Assembly (NCBI GenBank): GCA_036873135.1
Contig: JAPTYO010000012.1
Location: forward strand, 11,478,090-11,542,089
Length of the DNA: 64,000 nt
Direction: 5' to 3'
Origin: Clarkia xantiana subsp. parviflora
Lineage: Eukaryota; Streptophyta; Magnoliopsida; Myrtales; Onagraceae
The position numbers were made by a program, and so were the translations under genes. The notes under the pieces are model-generated. The model was not told the DNA's origin. It did not search any database and was given only the letters and a program-made list of their open reading frames with translations. Position 1 is the stretch's first letter. Each line of letters starts with the position of its first letter. Below are positions 9,401-18,761 of the stretch, piece by piece.

Positions 9401-10407
9401 GGGTTTGCCACCCATGTCTGGAATCTGATTTCCTTGATGAACTTTGCCTTTAGTAGCTTTTCTACTTCTTCTTGGATAGCTATCCTTTTGCTTCCTCCCA
9501 TTGGTCTCACCTTCTGTGTTGTTGGTCGCGTTGCCGCGTCTATATTGAGCTTGTGTGAGATTACCTCTTCTGATATCCCTGGCATATCGCTTGGTGACCA
9601 GGCGAACAGATCCTTGTATTCCCTTAGTAGAGCTACTAAGTGGTTCTCCTCTTCCTCAGATAAAGCAGTCCCGATTTTAGCCTTCCTATCGGGTTCTTCT
9701 ATGAGTATCTCTTTTAATTCTTCCATAGGGGCTGGTCTTCCATGGTCTTCTCTTGGGTCCTCATCTACTAGTAGGACTTCTCTTGTTTTCTTTCTTTTGC
9801 CTAGCGCAATCCTTGCACATTTCCTTGCTACCTTCTGGTTGCCCCTTACTTCCCCTATTCCTTGGCCTGTGGGGAATTTCATTTTCTGATGTAGTGTTGA
9901 TGGTACCATACCCCACTTGTTGATTGTGGTGGTACCTAGGACCCCATTGTACTCCTCCATTTCTTCTGTGATGAAGAATGGGACGTCAATCTTTAGCTGC
10001 CTCTGCCCTGTGCCCAGTGTCACAAGTAGTGTGACTGCCCCCAGTGGGTATGTTGGCTCTCCTGAAAATCCTACCAAGGGGGAGTAAACTTGTTTTATGC
10101 TACTTGGCCTTACTCCTAGTATGTTGAGGACCTTCTTGCTAATGATGTTGGGTGAGCTTCCACTGTCTATTAGGATTCTCCCTATGTCCATATCGGTGAT
10201 CTTCATTGTTATGACCAGGGCATCCTTGTTGTCTGGTAACACATGCTCCATGTCTCTTTTTGAGAATTCTATTATGTCTTCTCTCTTTTCTTCTGGTTGT
10301 TCTTCTTTTGGCTTAGGAGTCTCTAACTCTGCCATATATGCTTCTCTGACATTCGCTGACTCTCCTCCAGCTCCATAACCTCCATGGATGACATATACGC
10401 TTGCCAT
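6481..10407 (-). CDS. Pol polyprotein of element A (PR-RT-RH-aRH-IN), 1308 aa, no gag
   Basis: One uninterrupted frame. Protease LIDSGSS at residues about 79-85; reverse transcriptase with YVDDM near residue 447 (about 9053-9067); RT-linked RNase H; a second plant-type RNase H starting at HTDGSS near residue 744 and ending in EADALSKLALG; integrase with the HHCC zinc region (CHEG...CDHCQRY, about residues 970-1030), the catalytic Asp in WGIDL, DNGPQF near residue 1093 and NGQVESANK; and a basic C-terminus with SPKWEGPYKI. Two RNase H domains mark the Tat lineage. The protein starts at MASVYVIHGG, which corresponds to VIHGG just before protease in C and D, so gag is absent at the level of domains and the frame opens about 35 nt after the PBS. 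It would copy and integrate element RNA, but particle formation would need gag from another element. Confidence 0.95.
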   Translation of the reverse strand: MASVYVIHGGYGAGGESANVREAYMAELETPKPKEEQPEEKREDIIEFSKRDMEHVLPDNKDALVITMKITDMDIGRILIDSGSSPNIISKKVLNILGVRPSSIKQVYSPLVGFSGEPTYPLGAVTLLVTLGTGQRQLKIDVPFFITEEMEEYNGVLGTTTINKWGMVPSTLHQKMKFPTGQGIGEVRGNQKVARKCARIALGKRKKTREVLLVDEDPREDHGRPAPMEELKEILIEEPDRKAKIGTALSEEEENHLVALLREYKDLFAWSPSDMPGISEEVISHKLNIDAATRPTTQKVRPMGGSKRIAIQEEVEKLLKAKFIKEIRFQTWVANPVLVKKPGGSWRMCIDYRDLNKACPKDSYPLPRIDQLVDATSGHQLMSFMDAYSGYNQIKMDPEDAPHTTFYANSEIYHYTVMPFGLVNAGATYQRMVNKIFGDMIGKTMEAYVDDMIVKSKEKKDHVENLHSTFERMRQYQVRLNPKKCAFGVQSGKFLGFMVSQRGIEVNPEKLQAIEEMQSPTKHKEVQRLNGRLAALNRFLSKIGDKALPFFEVLRANKKFEWTPRCEEAFQQLKQHLKTLPPLAKPTPGEPLYLYISVSNVAVSSVLIKEENAAQLPVYFVSKTLAKYEINYLPIEKYLYALIISARKLRPYFHGHEVTVLTDQPLKHLLQRPDTSGRLTKWAIELSEFRIHFAPRTAIKGQALADFIAEFTGINPDEDLREVKTTCEASSSQETQSEELWEMHTDGSSNGGGSGAGLLLYPPSSDTPMRYAMALTFKATNNEAEYEALITGLRIAKGVGAKHLRVKCDSQLVVNQVKGIYTAKSENMQKYLQQARDLIRNFQSFDIESVPREQNQEADALSKLALGAEAGKEVHFIEQRMQSVIEQMEVLVIDEAEVWMTPMRQYIMEGKLPKDKVEAIKIERMARNYAVMDNELYKKGYSTPFLKCVAYPETERVLAELHEGDAGCHEGARSISRKVYNLGYYWPSMSKEVADLVQKCDHCQRYSRNIRAPPAKLNSISGAWPFAQWGIDLIGPLPKTKGQKTCIIVAIDYFSKWIEAKAMGKTTNDQVVNFIQSHIVSRYGVPRAIISDNGPQFKSKKLQWYCERLNIDHRFASVKHPQTNGQVESANKIVLDGLKKRLHATKGSWVDELENVLWAVRTTPKISTGETPFGLVYGTEAVAPAEIAVQSLRTKYFEEHENNKARLLDLDMVEDKRWNSEEAQTRMRLVSARYYNRQVKERQFHVGELVLRRNEFSHLDQVRKLSPKWEGPYKIASVPYINAYRLEDGEGYISTNTFSGEHLKKYYV

Positions 10408-10440
10408 ATTGCTAGTGATAGTTAGGCTTTCTGTCCGAAG

Positions 10441-10458
10441 CCCACAGACGGCGCCAAG
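10441..10458 (-). promoter_or_regulatory. Primer-binding site of element A
   Basis: CTTGGCGCCGTCTGTGGG on the minus strand directly follows the 5' LTR. The same TGGCGCCGTCTGTGGG type occurs in C and D, and as TGGCGCCGTCTATGGG in B. It is not the initiator-Met type (TGGTATCAGAGC) used by the copia elements here. Confidence 0.85.
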
Positions 10459-11334
10459 TGTTAAGTTATGAGATCTAGGTCAACGGGGTGTCGGCTTTGA
10501 TCTCACTCCTTATAGGGGGATGTGTGTGATCCGGTCTTCTCGAGTCGCCTTGCCTTTGCTTATGTCCTTCTTCCCTTTCTTCTTCCCTTAGTTCCTTCTC
10601 TTCTTCTCTCCCTTTGCCCTGCAAAAGGGGCAGTACCAGACACGGAGGGGGGGGGGGGGGTGGTGCCTGGTGAACCCTCTCCGATGCCTAAGTCAGAACT
10701 ATATTTCTAGAGAGATAAAGCTAGAGAGATGTCAGAGCTAAAATGTCCAAATGGCCAAGATGCTCAAATGAGTTGTGAAGGTGGAGTATTTATAGGCAAC
10801 AGTGTCATTAAGGTGGCTTAATGACATCGTTAGCCTTTAAACACAATTAATTAACCTTTAAGCACATAATTAAGACCTTAGGATTCGGAGGAGGTAGGCG
10901 GAATGGACCGAGCGTGGGAGTCCGAAGGTGGTGTCGGGGCCCTTGGGGGGGAGGAATCCGACCCCCAAGGGTAGGGGTTGGGTGAGGGCACCCAACCCCT
11001 CCTAGGGAGGGTGGGGTTGGCCAACCCCATCCCTCCTAGGAGGGATCGGGTTGGCTGACCCGATCTCTCCTAGGAGAGATCGGGTTGGCCAACCCGATCT
11101 CCCCTAGGGGAGATCGGGTCGGCTGACCCGATCTCCCCTAGGGGAGGTCGGGTGTGGCCACCCAACCTCACCTAGGTGAGTTCGCCTCTGTCGGACGGGC
11201 GCTTCGGCCCCGTCCGAGCCGTCGATGTTCTCGCGAAGTGTCCGGGTTGAAGTTTCGATTTGCAATTATAAATGGGACGATAAAAATACAACGGTCCGGA
11301 AGTCAACGGGTTCAAATTGGGCGTATATCCATCA
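10459..11334 (-). repeat. 5' LTR of element A
   Basis: 876 bp, with the same ends as the 3' LTR. The minus-strand TATA box CTATAAATAC is at about 10787-10796. It differs from the other LTR at about nine positions by eye, mostly in the palindromic array at about 10974-11167. Confidence 0.95.
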
Positions 11335-11378
11335 GAAACTATTTTGGCTTTTTGTTAGCTTCCCATAGACGGCGCCAA
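11335..11378 (-). promoter_or_regulatory. Leader and PBS of element B
   Basis: The minus strand reads TTGGCGCCGTCTATGGGAAG next to the LTR end at 11379, then a short leader cut at 11335-11339 by the element A insertion. One base differs from the PBS of C and D (CTATGG for CTGTGG). Confidence 0.8.
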
Positions 11379-12137
11379 TGTTGGATCACAGGCGAAGCTC
11401 CGTTACGTCCTTGACGGAAAGCTCCGGACTCCTGGGCTCCGCGTAATCCTGCAAAAGGGGATGACCTGGGTGGTGACCCAGAATCCCTCTTCGATGATTA
11501 AATGAGTATATGATCAATAGGGTGGCAGCAATAATCTAAGTGCGTATTAGATGATGTGTTTTCTGAGGTAACTTCCTCATTTATATAGGAGGGGAAGTTA
11601 CTCAGTTACCTGTGACCGTGATTGGCCGTTTTGCCCATGATTCCGTATATCTCGCTACGATTCCGTATATCTCGTTCGGGATTCCGTAGATTTCGCCCCG
11701 CGCTCCGCGTATCTTACCCATACTCCGCGTATCTCGGGCACGCCCTGCGTATCTCGGGGAGTTTATCTATATCTTCAACCGTTGTCCCATTACTCTATCT
11801 AGTAGGCGGGTTTCGCGGTCTTATCCTCTGATCACAAGTCTCGACTCCTGTCGGGGACTCCAGAGTTATCTCATTCTAGATCACCACCCAGGACCCTTTG
11901 TCTCATAAGACAGGTCCAGCCTCTGCGGGGCTTTTATCATCGGGACCTTTACTAAGGCGTATCGGGGCCTACTCAGAGGCTTCTTGTCGGGAGCATTCAG
12001 CTCATACATCGGGACCGCTGAAGTCGGGACCCTTCGTACTGGGCCTCTGAGCCTTCCAGACTTTTCACAAGGCCCACTAGACCTACTCGCCGTCCATTGG
12101 CTGTTAACGGGGCTAACGATTACATCGGAACCCATTA
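11379..12137 (-). repeat. 5' LTR of element B
   Basis: It begins TGTTGGATCAC on the plus strand and ends near AACCCATTA (CA probably mutated to TA at 12136-12137). It holds repeats of CGTATCTCG type like those of LTR C, and a minus-strand TATA box (CTATATAAATG, about 11580-11592). The right end is judged by comparison with LTR C (AACCCATCA). No target duplication can be checked because the other end is outside the window. Confidence 0.75.
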
Positions 12138-12360
12138 GTTATATATTAATTTTTATACAAATATTAATTTAACTTTAAATTTGTGGATAAGTTATTAAGA
12201 ATAAATTTGAATATTTTTTAAAAATCTATTTTGAAATTTTTTTTTTCAAATATACAATTTACATAGATATAGTTAGATATTAATTTTTATATAGTTAATA
12301 ATTTACCTTTTAAATTTAAAGGTATATCATCCACTGTCAGTGGCTCAGTTTAGGAGCACA

Positions 12361-14219
12361 AAAATGTGGACACCAAAAGACGAGCAGGTTACACGAATCA
12401 TTGAAAAATCTGGTTTTGGATGGGCTTGAATCACATCCCGCGTCAAGGTAGATACTTCTTTAATGCATGTTGTAGTTGAGAGGTGGCATCCAGAGACTCA
12501 CTCATTTCATCTACCCTACAGTGAAATGACTATTACTTTGCACGATGTGGCAACGATATTGGGTCTAGCAATAGACGGGTTGCCAGTAACTGACTTCTAG
12601 CGACAAGATACACCCTAGGCTGATGTACGCTAGAACACGCTGGATCTCTACCAAAGTCTCTTTGGAGTTGCATTTGATGTTAATAAATATCTACAAAATG
12701 CGACGTCGACTAATGTCAAGGTCGTTGGGTTGAAGGATTATTTTGAAAAGAATGTCGTTCGTACTGACATGGAAGTTGAACAAGAAGCAAGAAGAGCTTG
12801 TATCTTCGTCCTCTTGGGTCAAGTGTTGTTCGCTAACACCAATGGAGTAGTAATTCCCCTAGAGTATCTATATTATGTCGAAGACTTAGATAGGATAAGA
12901 CAATACAGTTGGGCCTCAGCTGTATTGGCTTGGCTATATAAGGGGTCTCTGCCTTGTAACAACTTCCAAGAACACAACCTTTCGGGGTTGCAGTGTGCTG
13001 TTACAGGTAAAAAAATTAGAATAATAATGTTAGATCAAATGCATTTTGAAAAAAAAAATATATGTAATATCCTTTTGTTCAACGCAAGTTTGGATCTGGG
13101 AGCATATCACGATTGGCGACAGATGCTCCGTGAACTTATACATGGCACATCAGTCGGTTGTTGGTGGCAACAACCAAAGAGCGCAAGAAGTTTAACCCCA
13201 ACCACTTATTCGCACCATGACTACAGTGACATGCTTAAAAACACGGCGGCCTGAGCTGTAAGATAACTCCCTTAAAATTATTTTACCATGTTTTAATTGT
13301 TACATATTTTATTTAGTATGCACGTTTGTAAACAATGCAGGTTGAATGGGACCCATATACTGAAGAAATGGGAGCAATAGTGCCTCTAATATGTTTGGAA
13401 CACCATGAGTTGTCAGGAAAATGTCTTCCCTTGATCCACTTCCACATAGTCGAGATGTATTTTCCAGATCGGGTCTATCGACAGTTTGGAAGACCACAGT
13501 CAATCCCCCTGCAGTCTGTGATCGTACAATATGGGAGGATCTTCACATGATTCATCAAAGGAATAAGGAGACTGAGACACCTTGGAAGATTCAGTATGCG
13601 GCGTATATTGATGAGTGGCATAACCGTCACGGGTTCCAGATTCCTCCACTTGTAGGAGTTGAAAGTGACTACATGTAGTGGTACAGACTTAGGACTGTGA
13701 CGATGGTGGCCCCTCGTCAGCCGGTCCCGGTCCAGGCGGCTGGAGTAATACCAGGAAGGCATTTTGATCAACCTGGAAACACCGTACAAATGCTTGTAAG
13801 TACCTTTTATTACTTGTAGTTAATTTGTATGGTTGCGATTGATGTTCTAACTTCAAGTATCTTTGGATTTTTATTATCTGTGTAACAGTTGAAGTATTGG
13901 AGGGCAACAATGAAAAGTGCATAGAAGTTGACACGTAATTCAACCGGTCGTAAAAAGAAATAGGCCGATAAAATTATAGACAATCCGTCCTCTGTCTTTC
14001 GTGAGTGCCAACAAGAACGTGAGTTTGAGGAGATACTGGCTGGACTAAATACTCCAAGCAGTGAATAAGATGAAGATGAAGCGATGGACAGGGTGATCAT
14101 GCAGTCGTTGATGGCCGACGACCTGCCTTTCGATTTTTCACCTTCTGCACCCACTCAGCCTATACAGCACGACGGTGGTGAACCTAGTTGCAGTTGGAAC
14201 GTCCGCGACAGATATGATT
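12361..14219 (+). pseudogene. Plant mobile domain (PMD / MAIN-like) pseudogene
   Basis: A decayed plus-strand gene of the plant mobile domain family, whose members include the nuclear MAIN/MAIL proteins and proteins carried by Mutator-like transposons. Visible pieces: an N-terminal segment from about 12364 with in-frame stops; the hallmark LHDVATILGLAIDG at about 12540-12580; WASAVLAWLY near 12915; VEWDPYTEEMGA from 13340 and MYFPDRVYRQFGRPQ near 13457 (recognition segments of the family); DEWHNRHGF near 13610; and an acidic C-terminus ending WNVRDRYD with a TAG at 14217-14219. Introns appear to lie near 13010-13335 and 13797-13890. Several stops (about 12428, 12598, 14067) and shifts make it non-functional. 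Its position beside MULE transposase remnants suggests it was transposon cargo. Confidence 0.75.
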
Positions 14220-14280
14220 AGGCGTTATTTTAGTAGTTTGATGTGTTTGAATAAATTATATATTTTTTTTTTTCGATTTA

Positions 14281-14852
14281 AAATTTTGTACTTATTGAAA
14301 CGTGGTGAAACTTCAGTGCTAGTCTTCTCATTATCTAAGAAAACGATTGTAATTTTTTCATATCTTTTTGAGGATTTCAAAATTTGGGTTCTTTTGAAAA
14401 ACTTTGTTTCGGGTAACCTAAAAAAGATGATTTGGAAAAAAAGTCATTTTTTAAAAAAAAATTCACAAAATCATAAATTCATGTATGTACATCATTAAAA
14501 TACAAATACAACACCGCAAACAGTTTGTTAGACTAAATTTGATATTTTCCGTTTGGTAAAATTCTGTTTCGATTTTAAACTTGCGATTCAAAATTTTGTA
14601 CTTATCGAAACGTGGTGAAACTTCAGTGCTAGTCTTCTCATTATCTAAGGAAACGAATATAATTTTTTCATAACTTTTTGAGAATGTCGAAATTTAGGGT
14701 TCTTTTGAAAAACTTGGTTTCAGATACCTAAAACACATGATTTGGAAAAAGTCATTTTTTAAAAAACGTTTAAAAAAATATTCATGGATGTACATCATTA
14801 AAATACAAATACAACGCCGCAAACAGTTTGTTAGACTAAAATTTGATGTACT
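14281..14852. repeat. About 265-bp direct duplication
   Basis: The segment beginning ATTTTGTACTTATTGAAACG (about 14281) recurs at about 14588, including a polyadenine stretch and GCAAACAGTTTGTTAGACTA. The offset is about 307 bp. The DNA is AT-rich and shows no gene. Confidence 0.85.
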
Positions 14853-14869
14853 CAAAAAACAGTTCAAAG

Positions 14870-15715
14870 CAGTGTTATCAGAACCGGACCGGACATCGAA
14901 CCGGTCAAGTGTCCGGTTTCCAGTTCGGCCGGTTCGACCGGGTTCGAACCCGGTCGAACTGCCTACTCTCATTCACTACCATTTTGACTTTATCCCTCCC
15001 TGACTCACCTTCCGTCCCTATCTTCCATTCTTCCCACCTTGCTCTCCCCCTCTCTCTCTTTCTCACTCATCCCACGTTCTCTCCCTCTCAATCTCTCCAA
15101 TTCATCTCACCGTTCTAAACTAAACCCTTCTCCTCTCTCCTTCACTCCACTCTCTCGATATCTGAACTAGAGGATTCTAAACTGACCGATCTGGACAGAG
15201 CAACTACACCTTGAGAACTCTCGTCGTCTGACAGAGCCGTGGATGGTGGAATTGGACCTGGGAGACGGGGACGCGTGCCAAGAGATTCTTAAATCGTTTC
15301 TCTCACTCGCTGAGCTCAAAGACCCGAACTCTGCAATAACATACTGTCACTTATAGCAAACTCCGTGTCCTGGCAACCGGAGCGCGACACCGCGGCTTTT
15401 CGGGGTTACAATCGGAGGAAAACGATAGAGGACGTCAAGATGAGGAATGAGAGGCGGCGCCGGAGGAGCATTCAGAGTCGCTGTGTTTGGAATTAGGGTT
15501 TTCAAGTCAGTTCTGTTTTTTTTTTTTTTTTGTGGCCGAACCGGTGAACCGGAGAACCGCCCGGTCTGCTCAAAACCGCCCGGTTCTTCAGAAAACCGGA
15601 TTTTGAACCGGGTTCGCTTACATCATCCGGATTTACTTGAACCGGACCGTAAGAGGCGCCTGTTCCGGTTCGAACCTGGTCGGACCGCCGGCCCGGTCCG
15701 GTTCTGATAACACTG
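14870..15715. mobile_element. hAT-type non-autonomous element (846 bp)
   Basis: Perfect terminal inverted repeats of at least 20 bp (CAGTGTTATCAGAACCGGAC and its complement) are flanked by the 8-bp target duplication GTTCAAAG (14862-14869 and 15716-15723). The subterminal arms are rich in CCGGTT/GGTTCGAACC repeats. The interior holds a short open stretch from about 15243 (MVELDLGDGDACQEILKSFL) that could be a captured exon, and a T run near 15511-15530. No transposase. Confidence 0.9.
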
Positions 15716-15911
15716 GTTCAAAGTTAAGGTCGAATCTGTTACAACGTACTAACGAAAGAGTTCAACTACAACTATTACAATCAACCACAACAAACATATA
15801 ACGTGAAGTTGTAAAATCACCACTATTACAATGAACCTATGAAACACATAACATCAACTAGTAAAGTTGCAACTTCTACTGTTGTGACCTTCTTGCTGAC
15901 ATTTACCGCAT

Positions 15912-16410
15912 CTACTCCTCTTGGGTGTTTTGTTTGTGTCCATCTCGTTGGATTTCTCTTTTTTCTTCGTCCCCTTGGATAAATGAGCATCTTTGAATCA
16001 GCAAGTACCGTTGGGCCATCCCATTACGGCCAAGAATGCTTTTGACGTAATGCTTTGAATGGAAGACTGTAAGTATCAATGCACTTTTGAACGTTGAACC
16101 AATCATTTACGAAGTCTCTAACCCATTAACATGCCGGATGGCACAAACAGTGTGACAACAAGGTCGACCAAACAATCTCCACTGACCGCATTCATATTCC
16201 CTCCCGGGTAGGTTCGCAACGTAATCGTTATCCCCTCGGGCCGAAACACATATCTATACGCCAATCTCATACGTCTTATGTTTGCACACGAGTTTCCTCT
16301 GTGGGTTTCTTCTTCCCGGAATTCTCCTTCGTAGGCTTCTTCTTCCCGGACTTCTACTTCGTGGGCTTCTTTCTTCTCGGGTCCTCGCTTCCTCTCCTTG
16401 GATATCTGCA
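15912..16410 (-). pseudogene. MULE transposase C-terminal remnant (SWIM zinc finger)
   Basis: On the minus strand a broken frame reads KTYEIGV, a stop, then SARGDNDYVANLPG followed by EYECGQWRLFGRPCCHTVCAI (about 16210-16130). Its Cys/His spacing and surroundings match the SWIM zinc finger after the catalytic domain of Mutator-like transposases. A stop and frame changes follow, with KSILGRNGMAQRY near 16030. Upstream (16290-16400) is a repetitive Lys/Arg/Glu-rich stretch. The catalytic DDE region is missing. The likely N-terminal half of the same kind of protein is at 32338-33257 on the same strand. Confidence 0.7.
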
Positions 16411-16488
16411 AACGGGCATCGGGGGAGGGGGGGTCCCGGTAAGCCCACTCTGAAGCTTAAGTGAGTATGAGCTTTAGAGAGAGGTAGT

Positions 16489-16520
<32 letters not shown>

Positions 16521-16760
16521 AGATTACCTTCAAATGAGGAGATGAGGTCTCTATTTATAGTGTTCCTATTGAACCGTCCCGGTTCCAGTGGTTTCCTGGT
16601 CTGGTTATCGCAGTTTCGTATTATAAGTTGGCCTTGACCGTAAATAAGGTGCATTTGACCCAGGTTTGATCGTAGATAGGTTTAAAACGGCTAAGTGTTG
16701 ATAAGTGGCCTCCAAGGGCGAGCCCTGGGCAAAATATCGTCCGGGCCTCGCTGGAACGCG

Positions 16761-16792
<32 letters not shown>

Positions 16793-17000
16793 GCCCGGAC
16801 GGGTACCCCTAGTGCCTTGCTCGGGTTGCCCGAGCAAGGGTCCCTTGCTTGGGTTGCCCCCGAGTGGTTTTCGCCACTCGGGGTGTTTTTCGGGCCTACG
16901 TGCTGGGCCTCGGGTGTCCGTGTTCCGAGTTTCGAATTATATTCGGTTATGGCCCATTTATCGAGGTCCTATTAGTGATAACTTGGGCGTATATCCAACA
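16411..17000 (-). repeat. LTR fragment of a Tat element
   Basis: It resembles LTR A in layout (GGTCCCGGTAAGCCCACTCTGAAGC near 16430, a GA microsatellite at 16496-16517, a minus-strand TATA near 16550) and ends GGGCGTATATCCAACA at 17000, like GGGCGTATATCCATCA in A. Its left end is uncertain. A run of 30 G lies at 16762-16791. Confidence 0.6.
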
Positions 17001-17448
17001 TTTTCCCCCGAGTCAAGGAATGTTTTAACCTTTTCTTGACTCTATTTTCCGCGGAATATCGCCCAATCGAGTTGTTAGGCGTACCTTTGTGACGATCCCG
17101 GCCTTTATCGAGTGCTCGAGTCGTATCATGAATCCTCTTGCCCCCTGTTTAGAGAAGCTTAATACATATGCGAAAAATTATTTTATTAGATTTAAGCAAG
17201 CTCACTTTATATGATAATATTTTATGAGGGTAAGAATTATGAGCATTGGTCTCGTTTACTTAGCCTTCGGACCGTGTCCTTTTGTTCGTGTCTCCTTTTT
17301 GTTGTAGTTTTTTTAGAGAAATCCATATCATATCTTTTATAAGGCATGTTTTTGGACTCCCCTTCATTATTTCCCTCTTCTTCATCTTTTCTAGAGCATT
17401 TCTTCTTCTCCACCTTTTCTATAAGATTTGGAATAAGAGAGCAAAGAT
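17001..17448. other. 3' internal end of a Tat element, then AT-rich spacer
   Basis: A polypurine tract (CTTGACTCGGGGGAAAA on the minus strand) directly follows the LTR fragment, and the next 150 bp resemble the same position in element A (GAGTCAA...TTGACTCTATTT). From about 17200 the sequence is T-rich with no recognisable gene. Copia gag begins at 17449. Confidence 0.5.
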
Positions 17449-17557
17449 GGTGATTACTGATTTGAAAGGGTTGGGCCATTTAACTACTAAAGAAATTAGG
17501 CCAGAGGGAGACCTCAGTGATTACCAGAAGGCATTCTATGATGAGTGGAATACCAAG
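17449..17557 (+). pseudogene. Ty1/copia gag, 5' part (interrupted by element C)
   Basis: The frame from ATG 17449 reads MVITDLKGLGHL...FYDEWNTK and stops being gag at 17557, where element C begins. The target duplication CCAAG lies at 17553-17557 and 26751-26755. Joined across C it continues into DLEVRSALMSIL at 26756, which restores a UBN2-type copia gag. No 5' LTR or PBS for this copia is visible upstream. Confidence 0.7.
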
Positions 17558-18273
17558 TGTTGGATCACGGTGGAACTCCGGTACGGACTTTGACGGCGAT
17601 CCTAGCTCCTTCGCTCCACGCAATCCTGCAAGAGGGGATAGACCGGGGGGTGACCCAGAATCCCTCTCCGATGCTTAAATGAGTGTCTAGTACGGACTGG
17701 CAAGCAGTAATCTCAAATAGTGTAATTCAACGTCATTGATCTGAGGTGATCTCTTGCCCTTTTATAGGCGAAGAGGTACCTCAGTTACCTGGTGAACCGT
17801 TGGGGGTGGTTAGCCCGTATCCCGCGTATCTCGGGCGTGATCCCGCCTATCTAGGCCATGATCTCGCTTATCTCGGCCACGCCCCGCGTATCTCGGCCAC
17901 GCTCCGTGTATCTTAACCACGTTCCGCGTATCTCGGCCACGCCCCGCGTATCTCGGCCTTATCCTCTGATAGCGAGTCCCGACTAACATCGGGGACTCCA
18001 GAGTTATCTCGTTGTGTCACCGCTCGGGGCCCATCGTCATCGTGACAGGGTCTATTGTTCTCAGGTATTCGTCATCTGGGCCTGCTCAGAGGCATCTCGT
18101 CGGGAGCGTTCAGCTCGCCTGTCAGGTCCGACTCTGTCGGGACCTCTCATCCTCGGACTTCCTACGTCGGGATCCTTAGCCTGGGCCATCTTGGCCTTCG
18201 TTTAAGGCCCACCGGGCCTATTTGCCGTTTCCTCACCGTTAATAGGGTCTCACGGCTGTAGTTGAACCCATCA
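17558..18273 (-). repeat. 3' LTR of element C
   Basis: TGTTGGATCACGG...AACCCATCA. A minus-strand TATA box (CTATAAAAGGG) lies at about 17757-17768. A series of CGTATCTCGG(C/G)CACGCCCC repeats lies at 17818-17960. The PPT (TTGGGGGCAAA on the minus strand) follows at 18274-18284. Confidence 0.95.
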
Positions 18274-18653
18274 TTTGCCCCCAAGAAATGAGGGACTTTT
18301 AGTTCGTCGTGTCTTTCAACTCCCGACCTCCCGACATTGGAATCGGGGATCTTTCCCTTGGCATAGTCACTTCAATACTAGTCTTCTCTTTCACGTTTCC
18401 TCAATGCCTTGTGGATATCTGCCAAATACGAGAGGACTCCTCGGTTCCCCAGTCATCCAATGCAGTAGATAATGAAGTGACGTCATTAGTACCCGTGCCT
18501 GATTCTCTGTGTCTTCTTTTTCTGAAAAGTGCTTTTCAGGCTATTTCATCATTGCACCTGCTACCATCCTGCACGTTTCATCTCAACGGTCCAGATTAGA
18601 ACGCTTCAACTTCGACGGTTCAGATTAAAGCGCCCCTTCGACTGTCCTCTTCG

Positions 18654-18665
18654 CCTATAAAAACC
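18654..18665 (+). promoter_or_regulatory. TATA box of the antisense gene in element C
   Basis: CCTATAAAAACC on the plus strand, about 105 bp before the predicted ATG and within 400 bp of the 3' LTR. It parallels the TATA box of the antisense gene in A. Confidence 0.55.
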
Positions 18666-18761
18666 TCCCCTAGGGTACAGTTTCCTCTTATCATCTACAA
18701 ATTTTCGAAAGCTTACTGCAACTCTTGAGACCTTAGTGTTTCTTCGGCCATCTTTCTGGCA

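Larger units (their letters stand above)
1463..11334 (-). mobile_element. Full-length Tat-lineage Ty3/gypsy element A, gag-less, nested in B
   Basis: Two 876-bp LTRs (1463-2338 and 10459-11334) begin TG and end CA and are flanked by the 5-bp target duplication GAAAC (1458-1462 and 11335-11339). In minus-strand order: 5' LTR, PBS, a leader of about 35 nt, pol, two tandem repeat arrays, an opposite-strand spliced gene, PPT, 3' LTR. No gag is present. By eye I count about nine LTR differences, six of them clustered in a palindromic array, which suggests a young insertion. It lies in the leader of element B. Confidence 0.95.
1..12137 (-). mobile_element. Tat-lineage Ty3/gypsy element B (partial, split by element A)
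   Basis: Read on the minus strand, the element begins with its 5' LTR (11379-12137), then the PBS, a short leader to 11335, and resumes left of element A at 1462 with gag running off the window at base 1. Pol and the 3' LTR lie outside the window. The join is supported by the GAAAC duplication on both sides of A and by a leader that continues directly into the gag start. Its LTR shares its opening (TGTTGGATCAC), GC-rich repeats and layout with the LTRs of element C, so B and C are related subfamilies. Confidence 0.85.

Noticed and set aside
14230..14498. Small AT-rich gene after the PMD remnant
   Set aside because: The frame lies in a duplicated AT-rich stretch and contains low-complexity Phe/Lys; no motif.
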